This document shows, one piece after another, positions 49,601-61,600 of a stretch of 64,000 nt of DNA; position 1 is the first letter of the stretch; each line of letters opens with the position of its first letter. The notes below the pieces were generated by a model that saw only the letters and a list, made by a program, of their open reading frames with translations, ran no database searches and was not told where the DNA came from. Both the position numbers and the translations under genes were made by a program. This stretch comes from Zoroaster sp. YZ-2022 (Eukaryota; Echinodermata; Asteroidea; Forcipulatida; Zoroasteridae), in NCBI GenBank assembly GCA_029582265.1, contig CM055830.1, positions 31,413,172 through 31,477,171 of the forward strand, written 5' to 3'.

Positions 49601-52600
49601 GGTTAAGCACGTCCCGCTGCGCTGTATGTATTTGATATCAAGACATGAGGGAGGCATGGAGTCGGATATAAGTACCATCCAAGCAACTTACTGTGCGCGG
49701 CCGGCCGGGGCCGATGCACATCATCAGGACGGCACGTACGTGGATGCGTGATCGAAACGTATGGTATTCAAGTACACAGAGACACGTAGCCTTCACGATA
49801 TTTGTTTTTCGCAATTCGTTTTCTCGACACTAAAAATCAACTTATTTTATTAATTTTTTTCAAATATTCAGACCAATGTTTTTAATATTCGTCGCCGGGC
49901 AAAAAAGAAAAAAAAGTACGGATTTCCAATTTTTTTTTTTTTCGATTTTTCAACAAAATAAGTCGCCGCATCCGTAAACCAACTAATAAAATTGGAACGG
50001 CCACATGGTTATTTACCATCACCTATAAAAGTGTGCAGAAATGATTACATATTTCTTTTCTGCCGGGAATGATTCACAGTCACACATTTATTAAATATGT
50101 TTCTGTTTTTAACACTCAATATTTATTATTTTCGGGGTGCAGTACCCAGGGTTTCCATTTCTTCGTGGCAGTGCTTCAAAGACCTGGATGCTCTGATTTC
50201 TGGAAATGTCGGCACCACACCTGACACAAAACAACCGTGGCCGGAAAATTTGGACACCTGAAAAAAGTGGGCGTATTATGATGAGGACTTTGACTTTGAC
50301 CAATCATGTTTACAAATACTCACCCATCTACTATCTTGTTAATTGATTGGACATTTTTCTAATACGGTGATGTATGAGCAAAAATAAATATATTTAAATT
50401 CTTTAAATACTCTGTCGGCATCGCTAACTTATCTAACGAAGCACATTGTTTCGGTGCAACCCTGTGCTGTTATGGCAATATCATGGATTTCACCCAAAGG
50501 GAAAAATAACAATTGCCTGATCATCTAGTCCTTGCGCGAGCTGAAAATTATCGTTACTTATTTCATTGAGCTAAATAATGATCAAAGTTATCTTGGCAAT
50601 CCTTCGAAAATGATTTATTAAAATTACCGAGATAAAACTGACCTGGGTATCAATTCTTCATTAAAACATGATAGCCGCAATAGGTTTTCACAGTTAAGAC
50701 TGGTTCGGTTTTGCTTCAGTGATTTTTGATCCCGCAGCTGGGCTGGCTGCGGCGCTGCAACCGCTCCCAAGTAGACTGTTTATTGAGCTCATTTACATAT
50801 CAAAAGGGCTTCCCAATAGGTACGATTTAATGAGCTGTGTGCCTCGCGGCGGCGCCGCGTAAAATCTTGTGGTTTTGAAGCAGTTCGGCAGCGCCGCGGC
50901 GCACCGCAGCACGCCGACTAAAATACTTTTGACGGCTTCCCTTATGTAATAGATTGGGCTTTCCAGAGCATTCTGAATACAGCCTTTCATGAGATTTCTG
51001 AACACCGGCCTTTCAATTACGCTATGTGGGGACTTCACGTGCGATGAATAGGGTATGCCCGGTTTAGCTTGCCCGCTTATTGTGCGGTCTATACACATGT
51101 CCACGGCTGGGTTTGACCCGGCGCTCCCCTGCCCCACAGATGTTTCTTGGTTGGCCGCAACCACCTTCTTCGGTAAAAATAATACCGTATGCAATGGGTT
51201 AAAAAAAAACTTGTATTTGGTAGATTAGGCACTGGGAGGCCTGTATTTTGTGAAATATATAATTTCCAAGTATTTGCTTTCCGTTTCTAGCTTTGATAGT
51301 GTTGTACCCTTGCATTTGAAATTCATTCAGAATAATCCTCTTACGACAATCTTATCCAGGTATATCAGTATCCTCCCGCCGTCCTACATAAACATCTTAA
51401 TCAATCCCGAAGACGCCGTCTTGCTCCGCCACCACCGCGAGAAGGAACACGCTGCCAAGTGGTACGGGGACCTCGACGCCGACTCCCAGATTCTCCCCTA
51501 CGACCCGGACTTCTACACGGAATGGATCGACGACGAGGGCGTCGTCCACACCATCCCGCTGTTCCGGGCGTCGCAGTTTGACTACTACATGACGATGACC
51601 CTGGGTATTCTGAGCGGGGCGTCGCTGGTCATCCTCATCATCCTGCTCTTCAAGTGCGCGGTGTTGGTGAGGCTGCGCAGGGCGAGGTACAAGACGGGCA
51701 AACACGAGGACATCATGAAGCGGGTGGTGATGAAGAAGTCGTGCGAGTTGGTGCCGTGGGTGCTAATGGGACACCAACAGGTACAAACCTTGATTGATAA
51801 TTTTAAAATTAGATTTTAATTTTGACCTACAATCAATGGTTTATCACCCGACGCAAGAATTTCATCAAACTATAATATCGCGGCACCCGCTGCTATATAG
51901 GATTCTAGCTGGCCAATCGACATCGGGCAAGCTCGGTGGTCGAGAGGTTAAGAATTCAGCACTAGTAAGTAGGAGGTCGTGGGTTTGAATCCTGCCCGAG
52001 TCGCCTGTGAAGTTTTTTCCACAGACACTCGGAAAGCATTGAGTATGCAGTGCTATACACATGTCGGTGTAGGGCAAAATTAAATCAATTGTTTATCACC
52101 CGACGCAAGAATTTCATCAAACCATAATTTACAATTTGTCGCCAAATTCCTTGCTTTTAAAGGAGAAGGGCCAAAGTCATGGTACAGCCAAGCCTTTGAG
52201 AAGCCAGGCCAGGCCCAGGCTTTGCCCAGGCCTAGAGGCCTATATAATCCCCTAGCTGAGCCCAAAAAACGCTTTACTTATATCTAAAATAGCTCTTTAT
52301 AGATTGATGAAATTGTTGCGTTGTGATAAACAATTTATTTAATTTTGCCCTACACCGAAATGTGTATAGCACTGCTTACTCAGTGCTTTCCAAGTGTCTG
52401 TGAAAATACGTTGCAGGCGACTTGGGCGGTATTCGAACCCACGACCTCCTGCTTACTAGTGCAGACGTCTTAACCTCTTAACATCTCAATCGTCATCGGG
52501 CAAGCTTACCAAACTTACCATATTACCAAGCTTACCATATTACTTTGATTATCATTAAGTGTACGGGTATGTTGTATTTTTTTTTTTTCATTTGAAGGAG

Positions 52601-55600
52601 ATTGAATGTTTAGGTAGTGAGGGATCATGGATCGCCAGTTGCTGCTTAGGGGGTGAGATACGTATCTGGGATGCAAGCAGTGGAGAGTGTACCATATGCA
52701 TTGATAGACAGAGGTACGTCTTCAATAGTGTGCACAATTGTGTGATATAGAGAATTAGCTGTTGCAAACTGCTTACCAACCTAAGGGACCTGTAGTATAA
52801 ATGCAAAATAGTAGTTATTGGCCTTACGTTTTGAACCTACAATCCCGGCCAAATCTCGCTGGGCCCCCCCGGACAATGTTGGCTCTCATTGCGCGGTCTG
52901 TGCTCCGGCTGGAGATAACAACGTTGGTGGGGGGAGCAGGGGTGGGGGACATGGGGACACGGGGACAGGGGGACGGTATGTTTATTGTCACGTGTCCCAA
53001 CTATTTGGCCGGGATTTTCTGAATTTTCTCTTAGTTTATCTATAAAGCCGTGACCAGACGTGAACAAACCGCAGTCTTTGTCTTTGTCTCAGGGACAATA
53101 CATTGAAGCAGGAGACAGGGGACACGTGTCCCAACTATTTTGTCAGGATTGTAGCAGGTTCTTTCTCAAAGACGAAGGCAAAATGCATTTCATATTTATC
53201 ATGTTGAGTATTAATTTCAGTCACTGAGTTAGTCTAAAACTATCGCTCCGATTCCAAGCACTGTTGATTGGGGTGATATTGTAATACAGGATTTGGATGT
53301 ATTACTTTGGCAAGTATATCAAAATTTGGACTGATTTTGACCCTTTTAGTAGTAGGAGGGTTAATAGAAAGCATTAATTTTAGACCAATGTCTGTTATCA
53401 TTGATTATCCCTCCTATGACTGCAAAGGTCAAAATCAGTCAAAATATTGATATACTTGCCAAGGTATATCTGGTGCACTTAAAAGTCGAACACTGTCAAA
53501 CCTTACGTGTAGTAAGTACATTTACAAGTCAAAATGAGGCGATCGTTTTTGACTGGTAAAAGCATTGTCTGGTATTGTTCAGGGTGGTCAAAATGACAGT
53601 AAAAACCAGTCAAAAATGCCCCTGTGTGCACATTTGGGTTAACACTAAAAAAAGGCAGTTGACTGGTTTTGACCACGATAGCTGCTTGCCACTAAAGTTC
53701 AGCTAAAGTAGGAGGGCTAATAAAGAATTAATGCGAATTTGGATTGTTCATGTGATGCAGTTATTTCAAGATGCGGAAACGTCTTGGCAGTGGAAGCATC
53801 CGGGCCCGTCATGGTTCAGGGGGTGGACTTCCCACGAGACAGCATAGCTGGAGCGAAAACTGTCCCTGGGAGAAGTCCAATGCCTACCCATTCCAACGGC
53901 GAAACGGTCACCTGCAGAACCACATCGACCTCTCGGGAGCCATCTCCACTGACTTTGGGTTGGGTGGTAACTCCCTGGAGGCTGCGAACGGCAGCCAGGA
54001 CGACAGGATGTCGTCCGGTGTGTACAGTGCGTCGCCGGAGTCGCGGAGCACAGAGATGGATCCCAACAGTGGGATGGGTACGCCGAAAAGTTCCGGTAAT
54101 GGGTATGACTTTAAAACGCTCGTGGATACCTACTTGATGCAGGAGCAGCAACGGTACGGCACAGCTGTCGATGAGGAGGTTGACGACGACGGTCTGGATG
54201 ATGTGTACCCGGACTTGCCGTCCCCGCTCATGAACAGGTCCTCGCAGAACCTGACCACGATCAACGAACTTGGGGGCAGTATTAGACCCCGCACCGCATC
54301 GGCCGGCTCCATGGGGCTGAGATGCGAATCCAGCTGGAGTCCGCGCGAGCTGGCCGACGCCAACAAGAGCCCCGCCCGGAACCTGACTCACAGTCGATTC
54401 TCGTTTGACGAGAACTTACTGAGGCAGATTGAAGCTGGGGGCGATGCTGGGGTGGTGTCCTCGCTGGTTCGTGTTGCCCCACCGCCGATCTGGTGTATGG
54501 AGTGTAGCGAACATATGGTGGTGGTTGGATGCAGTAATGGAAGGATAGAGGTAAGTCCAAGATTCAGATCCCATCAGTAAATAGCATTCCCTTTCACATC
54601 AGTAAAAATTGTTTCCCAGGGGCGCATTTCGCGACTCTGACCAGAAACATGTTTTGGCTTCGGTCATTGGTTAAGCATTTTTGCGAGTTCGGTTGTGCTG
54701 CGATGACGTCATTGTTCTGACCAAACGTCAACCGAAGTTTGTGATCAGTTACGCTTGTTTTCAAGAAGGCGGATTGTAAAAAGTAACAACAGTTTCGTTA
54801 ATTATTTGTTAAAACATAATGGATTGATTGTTCGTATACAAGTATATCTTTCAAGTTTATTACGAGTGCTCACGAGTAAGTTCCATTTTGCCAAAATGTT
54901 AATATTTTTGGAGAAACATTGAGGATTGATAACCTCACAAACTGAAAGCAAGTTTCTGGTTATGTTCTCGTTATTGTGTAGCTATGCCGTCTTATTTCTG
55001 GTCGTGAATTTGACGTCAGAAACAAGTTTCTATTCGTGTTCGTTTTGGCATACTTGAGACTGAGAATATGGTGTATTCCTCATCCATTTGCTTCAATTTG
55101 TGGGAATACAATTTGAAACTCAAATCTAAAACCCTCATCATCATCCGAATCCCGATTCTCAATCCTTCAGTTGTGGGATCCGGCCAGCGGATTCCTGCTG
55201 GGCTCCTACGAGGACAACCCCGTCGGAGCGACGGGCCTGTGCATCGCCGGCTCACACCTCGTCATCGCCAGACTCAACGGTAGCCTGGAGTTCCTAGATC
55301 TGGTCACCCATCACTCTGTGCACATCAATCAGGCCATGTTCAATGACTTTCTCGCTGGCGGAAACAGAGGTGAGTTGAACAGGGACAGATTAACCAGGAC
55401 TTGAAGAAGAGGGTGTTCAACTTTGGTCTTCCTTGATAAACAGGGCCGTCCCCAAAAAAGTTTCCGGTTTCTGGTCATAGGTCTGTTTCAAAATTGGTGT
55501 TGTGACACGTTTTTTTTTTTTTTTTTTTTTTTTTTGTCCAACCAATAAAATATGTGATACATGTATATGCGGTTATTGGAACCAGACCAAATTTCCCATA

Positions 55601-58600
55601 CACAAAGTATGGTGACGAAGTACAAATCGGGCAAACGTTCATACCCCTATGTGAAAAAAAGTCGTTTGAAACACAGCACAGCAGATTTCCAATTGATCCA
55701 GCAATTTTTGGCTGTAATTGGACATCATTTCATAGCAAACAAAATAAGAAAACTAAAAATACCGACGCGCGGGTATGAGGAGACGTGTGTGGAGACCAGA
55801 TACCGGAGACATTTTTTTTGGCCGTGAGAAGTCCTTTTTGCTCTGATATGACAAATTCTGTTTATTCTTGGATGCATTTACAGATATTTTGCCAAAAATG
55901 TAAACTGGTTTTAATTCTGATCACATATTTGCATCTTGTTGCATTCCATGTATATCTTGCCAATACAGGTAAGGTCAGGAGCTGGTCTACGTCTGACTTT
56001 GTGCCACTAGGGGGCGCTATATTCTGTTCGAGACAGGCCTCAGTGCAGGCCCATCAGCAGCCAATCAACAATGTCCAGGTTGCTAGGGACCAGGTGGTGA
56101 CAGCCAGTCAGGACCACACACTGAAGGTGAGACGCTCGGTAGTCCGTTGGTTTACAGGTCAAATTGAATCCTCCAAAATCCATCAGTGCACTTTTGGAAA
56201 CATGCCCTTATCTTCAAAATGCACCATGCATTTTCGTTGATCTTTCATATTCAGCACTTATGGCCTGTACTTCTTGCCAGGTAGTAATTTTGTCCCATTT
56301 GAAGAGGTGAAAGTACCAGTTTCCAACAGTGCTGAATTTTTCCCAAAAAGTGCCCCTTGGAGGATTTTGCAGGATTTGGGGTGGTTAGGGTTAATCCAAC
56401 TATTCCTAATAAATAATAATTTTCAGGCCTGTGATTTCTCGGGAGTTCTCCTGATTTCAGGATTTTTCACAAATCTCCCTATCCACCAAGGAAAGAAAGA
56501 AGTAGCCTGTATTGTGTCCAAACCTCTAGTTTCTTGTTTGTGTGGATGTGGAGAGTCTGTAAATCCTCCAAAATTAAACATCCAGGAGGTTCAGGGGGGC
56601 TTTGTCCTCTAGACCAAAGGGAGACCCAGGCCCGCTACCCACAGGAGGTTCAGGGGGCTTTGTCCTCTAGACCAAAGGGAGACCCAGGCACACTACCTAT
56701 ATTTCAGGATATTTTTACTTTTATCAAATTACACCCCTGAATTTTTTACAATTTTTTTAATGCATATTCACAACAATGCAAGAAGCCACTCGAGATACAG
56801 AGCTATGATAGAAAAAAAAGAAAAAGTAATTAGACTCATAGGAGCTGAAGGTGGGAATTGAGATTTCTCTTGAAACAGGATAGATCGTAGGATGAAGGGG
56901 AAACATGCATCGAAACGTCGAGTTGTAACCTCCACATCTTTTCAGAACTAATTACTACTCAATTTGGGAATTTCACATGGTGTCACCGCAAACAGCCTGT
57001 ATCCAACCTGTATGAACAACTATAGCTAAAAAGTGGAGGTTTTCCACTGCAGTTGATATTCTGTGATAGGGCTGTGTGTTTTCGGTTATTTCCTGAACCG
57101 GATACTCGAAATTTGAAATCTTCGGATACCCGGGTACCTATAAACAATTTTGTAAAAACACAAATACTTCCCAAATGTATAAAATTAAAAATACGAACAC
57201 AAGTTTCAGACAAAGGCCGGCAAGTATGTGAATGGTTGTGGGCAAATGTTACTTCTAAAGCCTTCATCCAATTTTGCTTCATTTTGTTTTTGCCAAAAAT
57301 CAGAGACTTGCATTGTTTTGTGCGGCTTAGAATGTTCAGTTGGAATTTAAAAAAAGTCATTAATTGGTAAATGGAACCGGGTAATGACATTCTCGGTCGG
57401 GTATCCGGATACCCGGCACATTCTCGGTCGGGTATCCGGATACCCGGCACAGCTTTATTCTGTGATGTTACTTACAAAAATGTTTTTTTTCTTTTCTTGT
57501 TAAACAGGTTTTTAGATTGGAAGATTCACTGTGTACGTATACATTACGTGGCCATACAGGCAGTGTAACTACACTCTATGTAGATAAGGTATGTACTATC
57601 AAGACTAGGCAATAACAGAATTAAAACCCTCTTACTCTAGCTGCACTTTAGTGGCAAGTAGCTACAGTGGTCAAAATCAGTCAACTGACTGTTTTGACTG
57701 TTGACCTAAATGTGCACACAGGGGAATTTTTGACTGTTTTTTTTAACTGTCATTTTGACCACCCTGAGCAATACAAGACAATGCTTTTACCAGTCAAAAA
57801 CAGTCGATTCACTTTGACCTGTAAATGTACTTACTACATGTAAGGTTTGACAGTGTTTGACTTTAAGTGCGCTAGATATACCTTGGCAAGTATATCAACA
57901 TTTTGACTGATTTTGATCCTTGTAGTAGTAGGAGGATTAAAGGATAATTTGCAAGTATATTAGGAATCGGGGGAATAGGGGAATAATGGTTAGGAAGGAG
58001 GACGACCAAATTCATGGTACAGCCAAGCCTTTGAGAAGCCCAGACTTGGCCCAGGCCTATGGGCCTATATAATCCCCTAGATGAGCGCAAAAGACCCTTT
58101 ACTAATGAATAGATCTCAAATGGCTCTTATTGTTAACACAGACTTGACTGACACCTCTGATCGTAAATGATTACGTTTCGCGGCCCTCATTTTCTGAAAC
58201 TTTTAATGAATTTTACTCAACTTGGCTACCATAATGGAGGTCGGAAGAGGTGTGGATCTGAAAAAAATCTATGCTAGTGTAAAGAACAGGTTCAATTGAC
58301 ATTGGCTTGAATCAAAATACAACAAGGAATATTTTCTTTCTGTGCGCATGTATTGAACATTCGCTCTTCCTTTGCGGGAATTTTTTTTCCGGCTCTGGAG
58401 CAAAGAGCTACTGGCATCCCTGAATCTAAATGCATGTTTACTATTTTCTCGTTAACTACACAATGAAATAAGCTAAACCTTTCACAGGTTGTTTTTTATA
58501 CATATCTCTTGATTCTTATATAGTATGGATTCATTTACAGACGTTTTACCAAATACTGGAATTAACCCTAACCTTCCAAAATCCTCCAAAATCCTCTTTG

Positions 58601-61600
58601 CTAAAGTTAAGGATTTTGAAGGATTGAGGTTATTAGGCATACTTGCCTTTCCATGGTACATGTACATCCATGTTTGTTGTAGTGATTGCAAGGTCAGTGT
58701 TTGGGTCAGTGGACACTGTTTATTCCTCCATGCATGCAGGGAGGGTCCCTGGCCATGTACATGCATCACAGATTAGAAACACGTGTGCATACATGTCATG
58801 TGCTTGCTTTACTACTGAAGGATTTTGGAGGATTCAGGTTTAGCAAATGGGCCTAGGGAGTTGGGGTTAACTGGATAATTATCATTTTTACGCACAGAAC
58901 AACTCCTACCAGATAGCCAGCGGGTCAGACGACGGCATGGTGCGATTGTGGGACACGCTGACCGGCGTGTGTCTCCACTCCCTCTGGGGTCACGTCAGTA
59001 CGGTGCTGTCGGTCACCCTGAGCCAGGACCACGTGATCAGCGTCGGCATGGATAACAGACTGTGCGTCTGGAAGCGGCGACGAGGGCGCATGATACACGT
59101 CATACAGCTGGTGAGTTCCGGGCCTGTGATTTCTCGGGATTTTTTTTCCTGATTTCGGGATTTTGTACAAATCGCCCTTTGCCTCAAACCTTTTCTTGAA
59201 AGAAGAGAAGTAGCCACCAAGGAAAGAAAGAAGTAGCCTGTATTGTGTCCAAACCTCTAGTTTCTTGTTGGTGGGGACGTGGAGAGTCTGTAAATCTTCT
59301 AACTTTGGTTAAATCACACACTTGGAGATCTTTGTTTGAAGATGTTGCTTCATCACTCAAAACTGCTATTTTTTTAAATAATAATAACTGGATTTATAGA
59401 GCACCAAATTGCCAAAGGACACAAGGTACTTTTACATTATTATCCCTGTGAGAAACGAGTGAGAAATGTCTATAACAAAAAACACTCTGACAAGAAACAA
59501 ATTGTATTCTGCAGTGCCCCCAAATTGTTTGAGACGATTTGCTTTTTCTTGGCATAAATCCGTTGTGTGCCCGGAAGAAGGTCGTAAGGCTCTGCGACCT
59601 TCTTCCGGGCACACAAAGTACAACTTTTTGTCCCAGCAGAAGGTCGTAAGCAATAAAATGGCTCCTTTGAAAACAAGTAGGCCATAACTGTTATATATTT
59701 GTTTCTAGAATTACTCCCAAGACATGTTTTTCCATTCCCATGCGGAATTTAACTTTCCTACAATGACTTATAAATGGCAGAAAAACGACAAACTTTCACA
59801 CTCGGTTTTCTTGAAACACAATTTTGCACATTAATTGCTTACAAACTTTTGCCGGACACACTTTTGTTACGTCCTTCGATGAACCCTACTTTCTCTCTGA
59901 GCAATAACTCATGACCTTTCTCCCGTAATAACTCTACAGGACCCAGGATGCAGTGGTACGGTCGTCTCATTATCCAGTGCTCTCATGGTAACAGGTGGTC
60001 AGGTAAGGAACTGTTTTCTAGAATTTGTAAAAATTTGTATGATTATTTCATTACTCATTATTTATTTATTTTTTAACCTGGGGAGACCTTTCAGTGAAAC
60101 ACTGTTTTTCAAAGGTGCCCAGGAAACCTGTAAACAAGGGTATTTGCTATGTGAACCAGAAACACCGGGGTAAACCCTTACTCTTCCATGATAAGTGTTC
60201 TGGGTTCTTTTATATGCATTACTGTAATAATCTAGTACATGGGGTGCCATGGTCGAGCGGTTTAGTGCATCGGATTTGTGTTCTGATGGCCGAGTCGTCA
60301 GAGTGTGTGGGTTCGAAGTCTTGCCGTGACCATGGTGCTTGTGTCCTTGAGCAAGACACTTTACCATAATTGCTGCAAGGGCCTAATTGAACCCAGCCAC
60401 TGGGGATGTACAAGCCAGTGCATGCTTAGTGCCGGTCCCAAGCCCGGATAAATGGGAGGGTTGCGTCAGGAAGGGCATCCGGCGTAAAACCTATGCCAAA
60501 TCAAATATGCGGATTATGATCCGCTGTGGCGACCCCTAACGGGAGCAGCCGAAAGAGGACAACAACTTTAATAATCTAGTACACGGGACCTACAGCTTAA
60601 CATCCCATCTGAAGGACGAAGCAATTATGGTTAAATGTCTTGCTTAGGGACATAAGAGTTGAGACCGGCCATTGGGGATTGAATTGGGGGGTTGGGTTGG
60701 AGATGAGAGGAGGCTGTAGCTCCAAAATGCTTAACTTGCTACCGAATAGTGCGTATTCTCAAGTCGTGAAGATGTGTCATCAGTGTTTTTCCAGCAATTT
60801 TCGGCAATTTGTGTTTTCATTTTAGAAAAGAAAACGAATTCTTTGAAATGAGATGTTTTGCAAAAACGCTTGGTCAGAAGCTTGGTTTAACAGTTAAAAA
60901 AAAAGTGGAAAAATGATTTTATGACGGGACTCACGATAAATTAATTTGAGTACATATTTACTGTAAAACCATTCTTCTCACAATTATTTAAGGCAAAAAA
61001 AGAAGTCTCCGTTTTCTGGTCTCCGCGTGTCGCCTCAGACCCATGCGTCAACATTTTTAATTTTCTTTTTTTTGTTGGTATGAAACGATGTCCAATTGCA
61101 GCCAAAATTGCTGGATCGATTGGAATTCTGCCGTGCTGTGTTTTAAATGACTTTTTCACATAGGGGTATGAATGCTTGCCCGATTTGTGAGGCCTCTCTT
61201 AGCTACCATACTTTGTATATGGGAAATTCGGTCCCTGCGTATACATGTATCACATAGTATCACATATTTCCCTGTTGGCAAAAAAAAAAAAAAAGATTAC
61301 CGGAAAAAAAAGGAAAAAAAGCATGTCACCGCACCGATTTTGAAGCCGACTTTTTGGGGGGGCCTAATAATAATAATAATAATAATGTGTGGATTTATGT
61401 AGCGCACGTATCCACCAACTAAGTGGTGCTCAAGGCGCATTATATTATTATCCCTGCTCATAAGGCTCATAAGGCTCATAAATCATTCCTGAAACCATCT
61501 CAGCTCCCTGGGGAGTATACAGCTCAATTGCTGCAATTTCTAGCGCATATAGAGCAAACCAACTCTGCCTTCACAGGTACCCATTTAACCCCTGGGTGGA

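Larger units (their letters stand above)
47029..50941. mobile_element. PIF/Harbinger-like 3.9 kb element nested in the TTAA element
   Basis: Inverted ends GGGAAGCCGTCATAAGTACT then TTAGTCGGCG against TGACGGCTTCCC at the right with matching CGCCGACTAAAATACTTTTG. GC-rich CGCCGCGG palindromic words follow both ends. TTA flanks both sides (47026-47028, 50942-50944). No HARBI1-type transposase found. Carries the protein-like remnants at 48070-48354, 48330-48731, 49206-49469 and 50109-50260. Confidence 0.65.
46884..51198. mobile_element. TTAA-flanked transposon (piggyBac/Kolobok-like ends) hosting a nested element
   Basis: TTAA at 46880-46883 and 51199-51202 flank CCCCTTGCGTACGGT and its near-complement ACCGTATGCAATGGG. 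Only about 400 bases belong to this outer element; the rest is the inner element at 47029-50941. Alternatively the inner ends are subterminal repeats of one large element, but the inner pair has its own TTA duplication. Confidence 0.6.

Noticed and set aside
47029..50941. Autonomous Harbinger transposase
   Set aside because: No DDE/HARBI1-like frame found on either strand in the element, so it is treated as non-autonomous or decayed.
51397..51705. 102-codon minus-strand frame rich in Asp/Gln/Arg
   Set aside because: Shadow of GC-rich SCAP exon 13.
53816..54391. 191-codon minus-strand frame
   Set aside because: Shadow of SCAP exon 15, whose + strand frame is supported by family alignment and splice sites.
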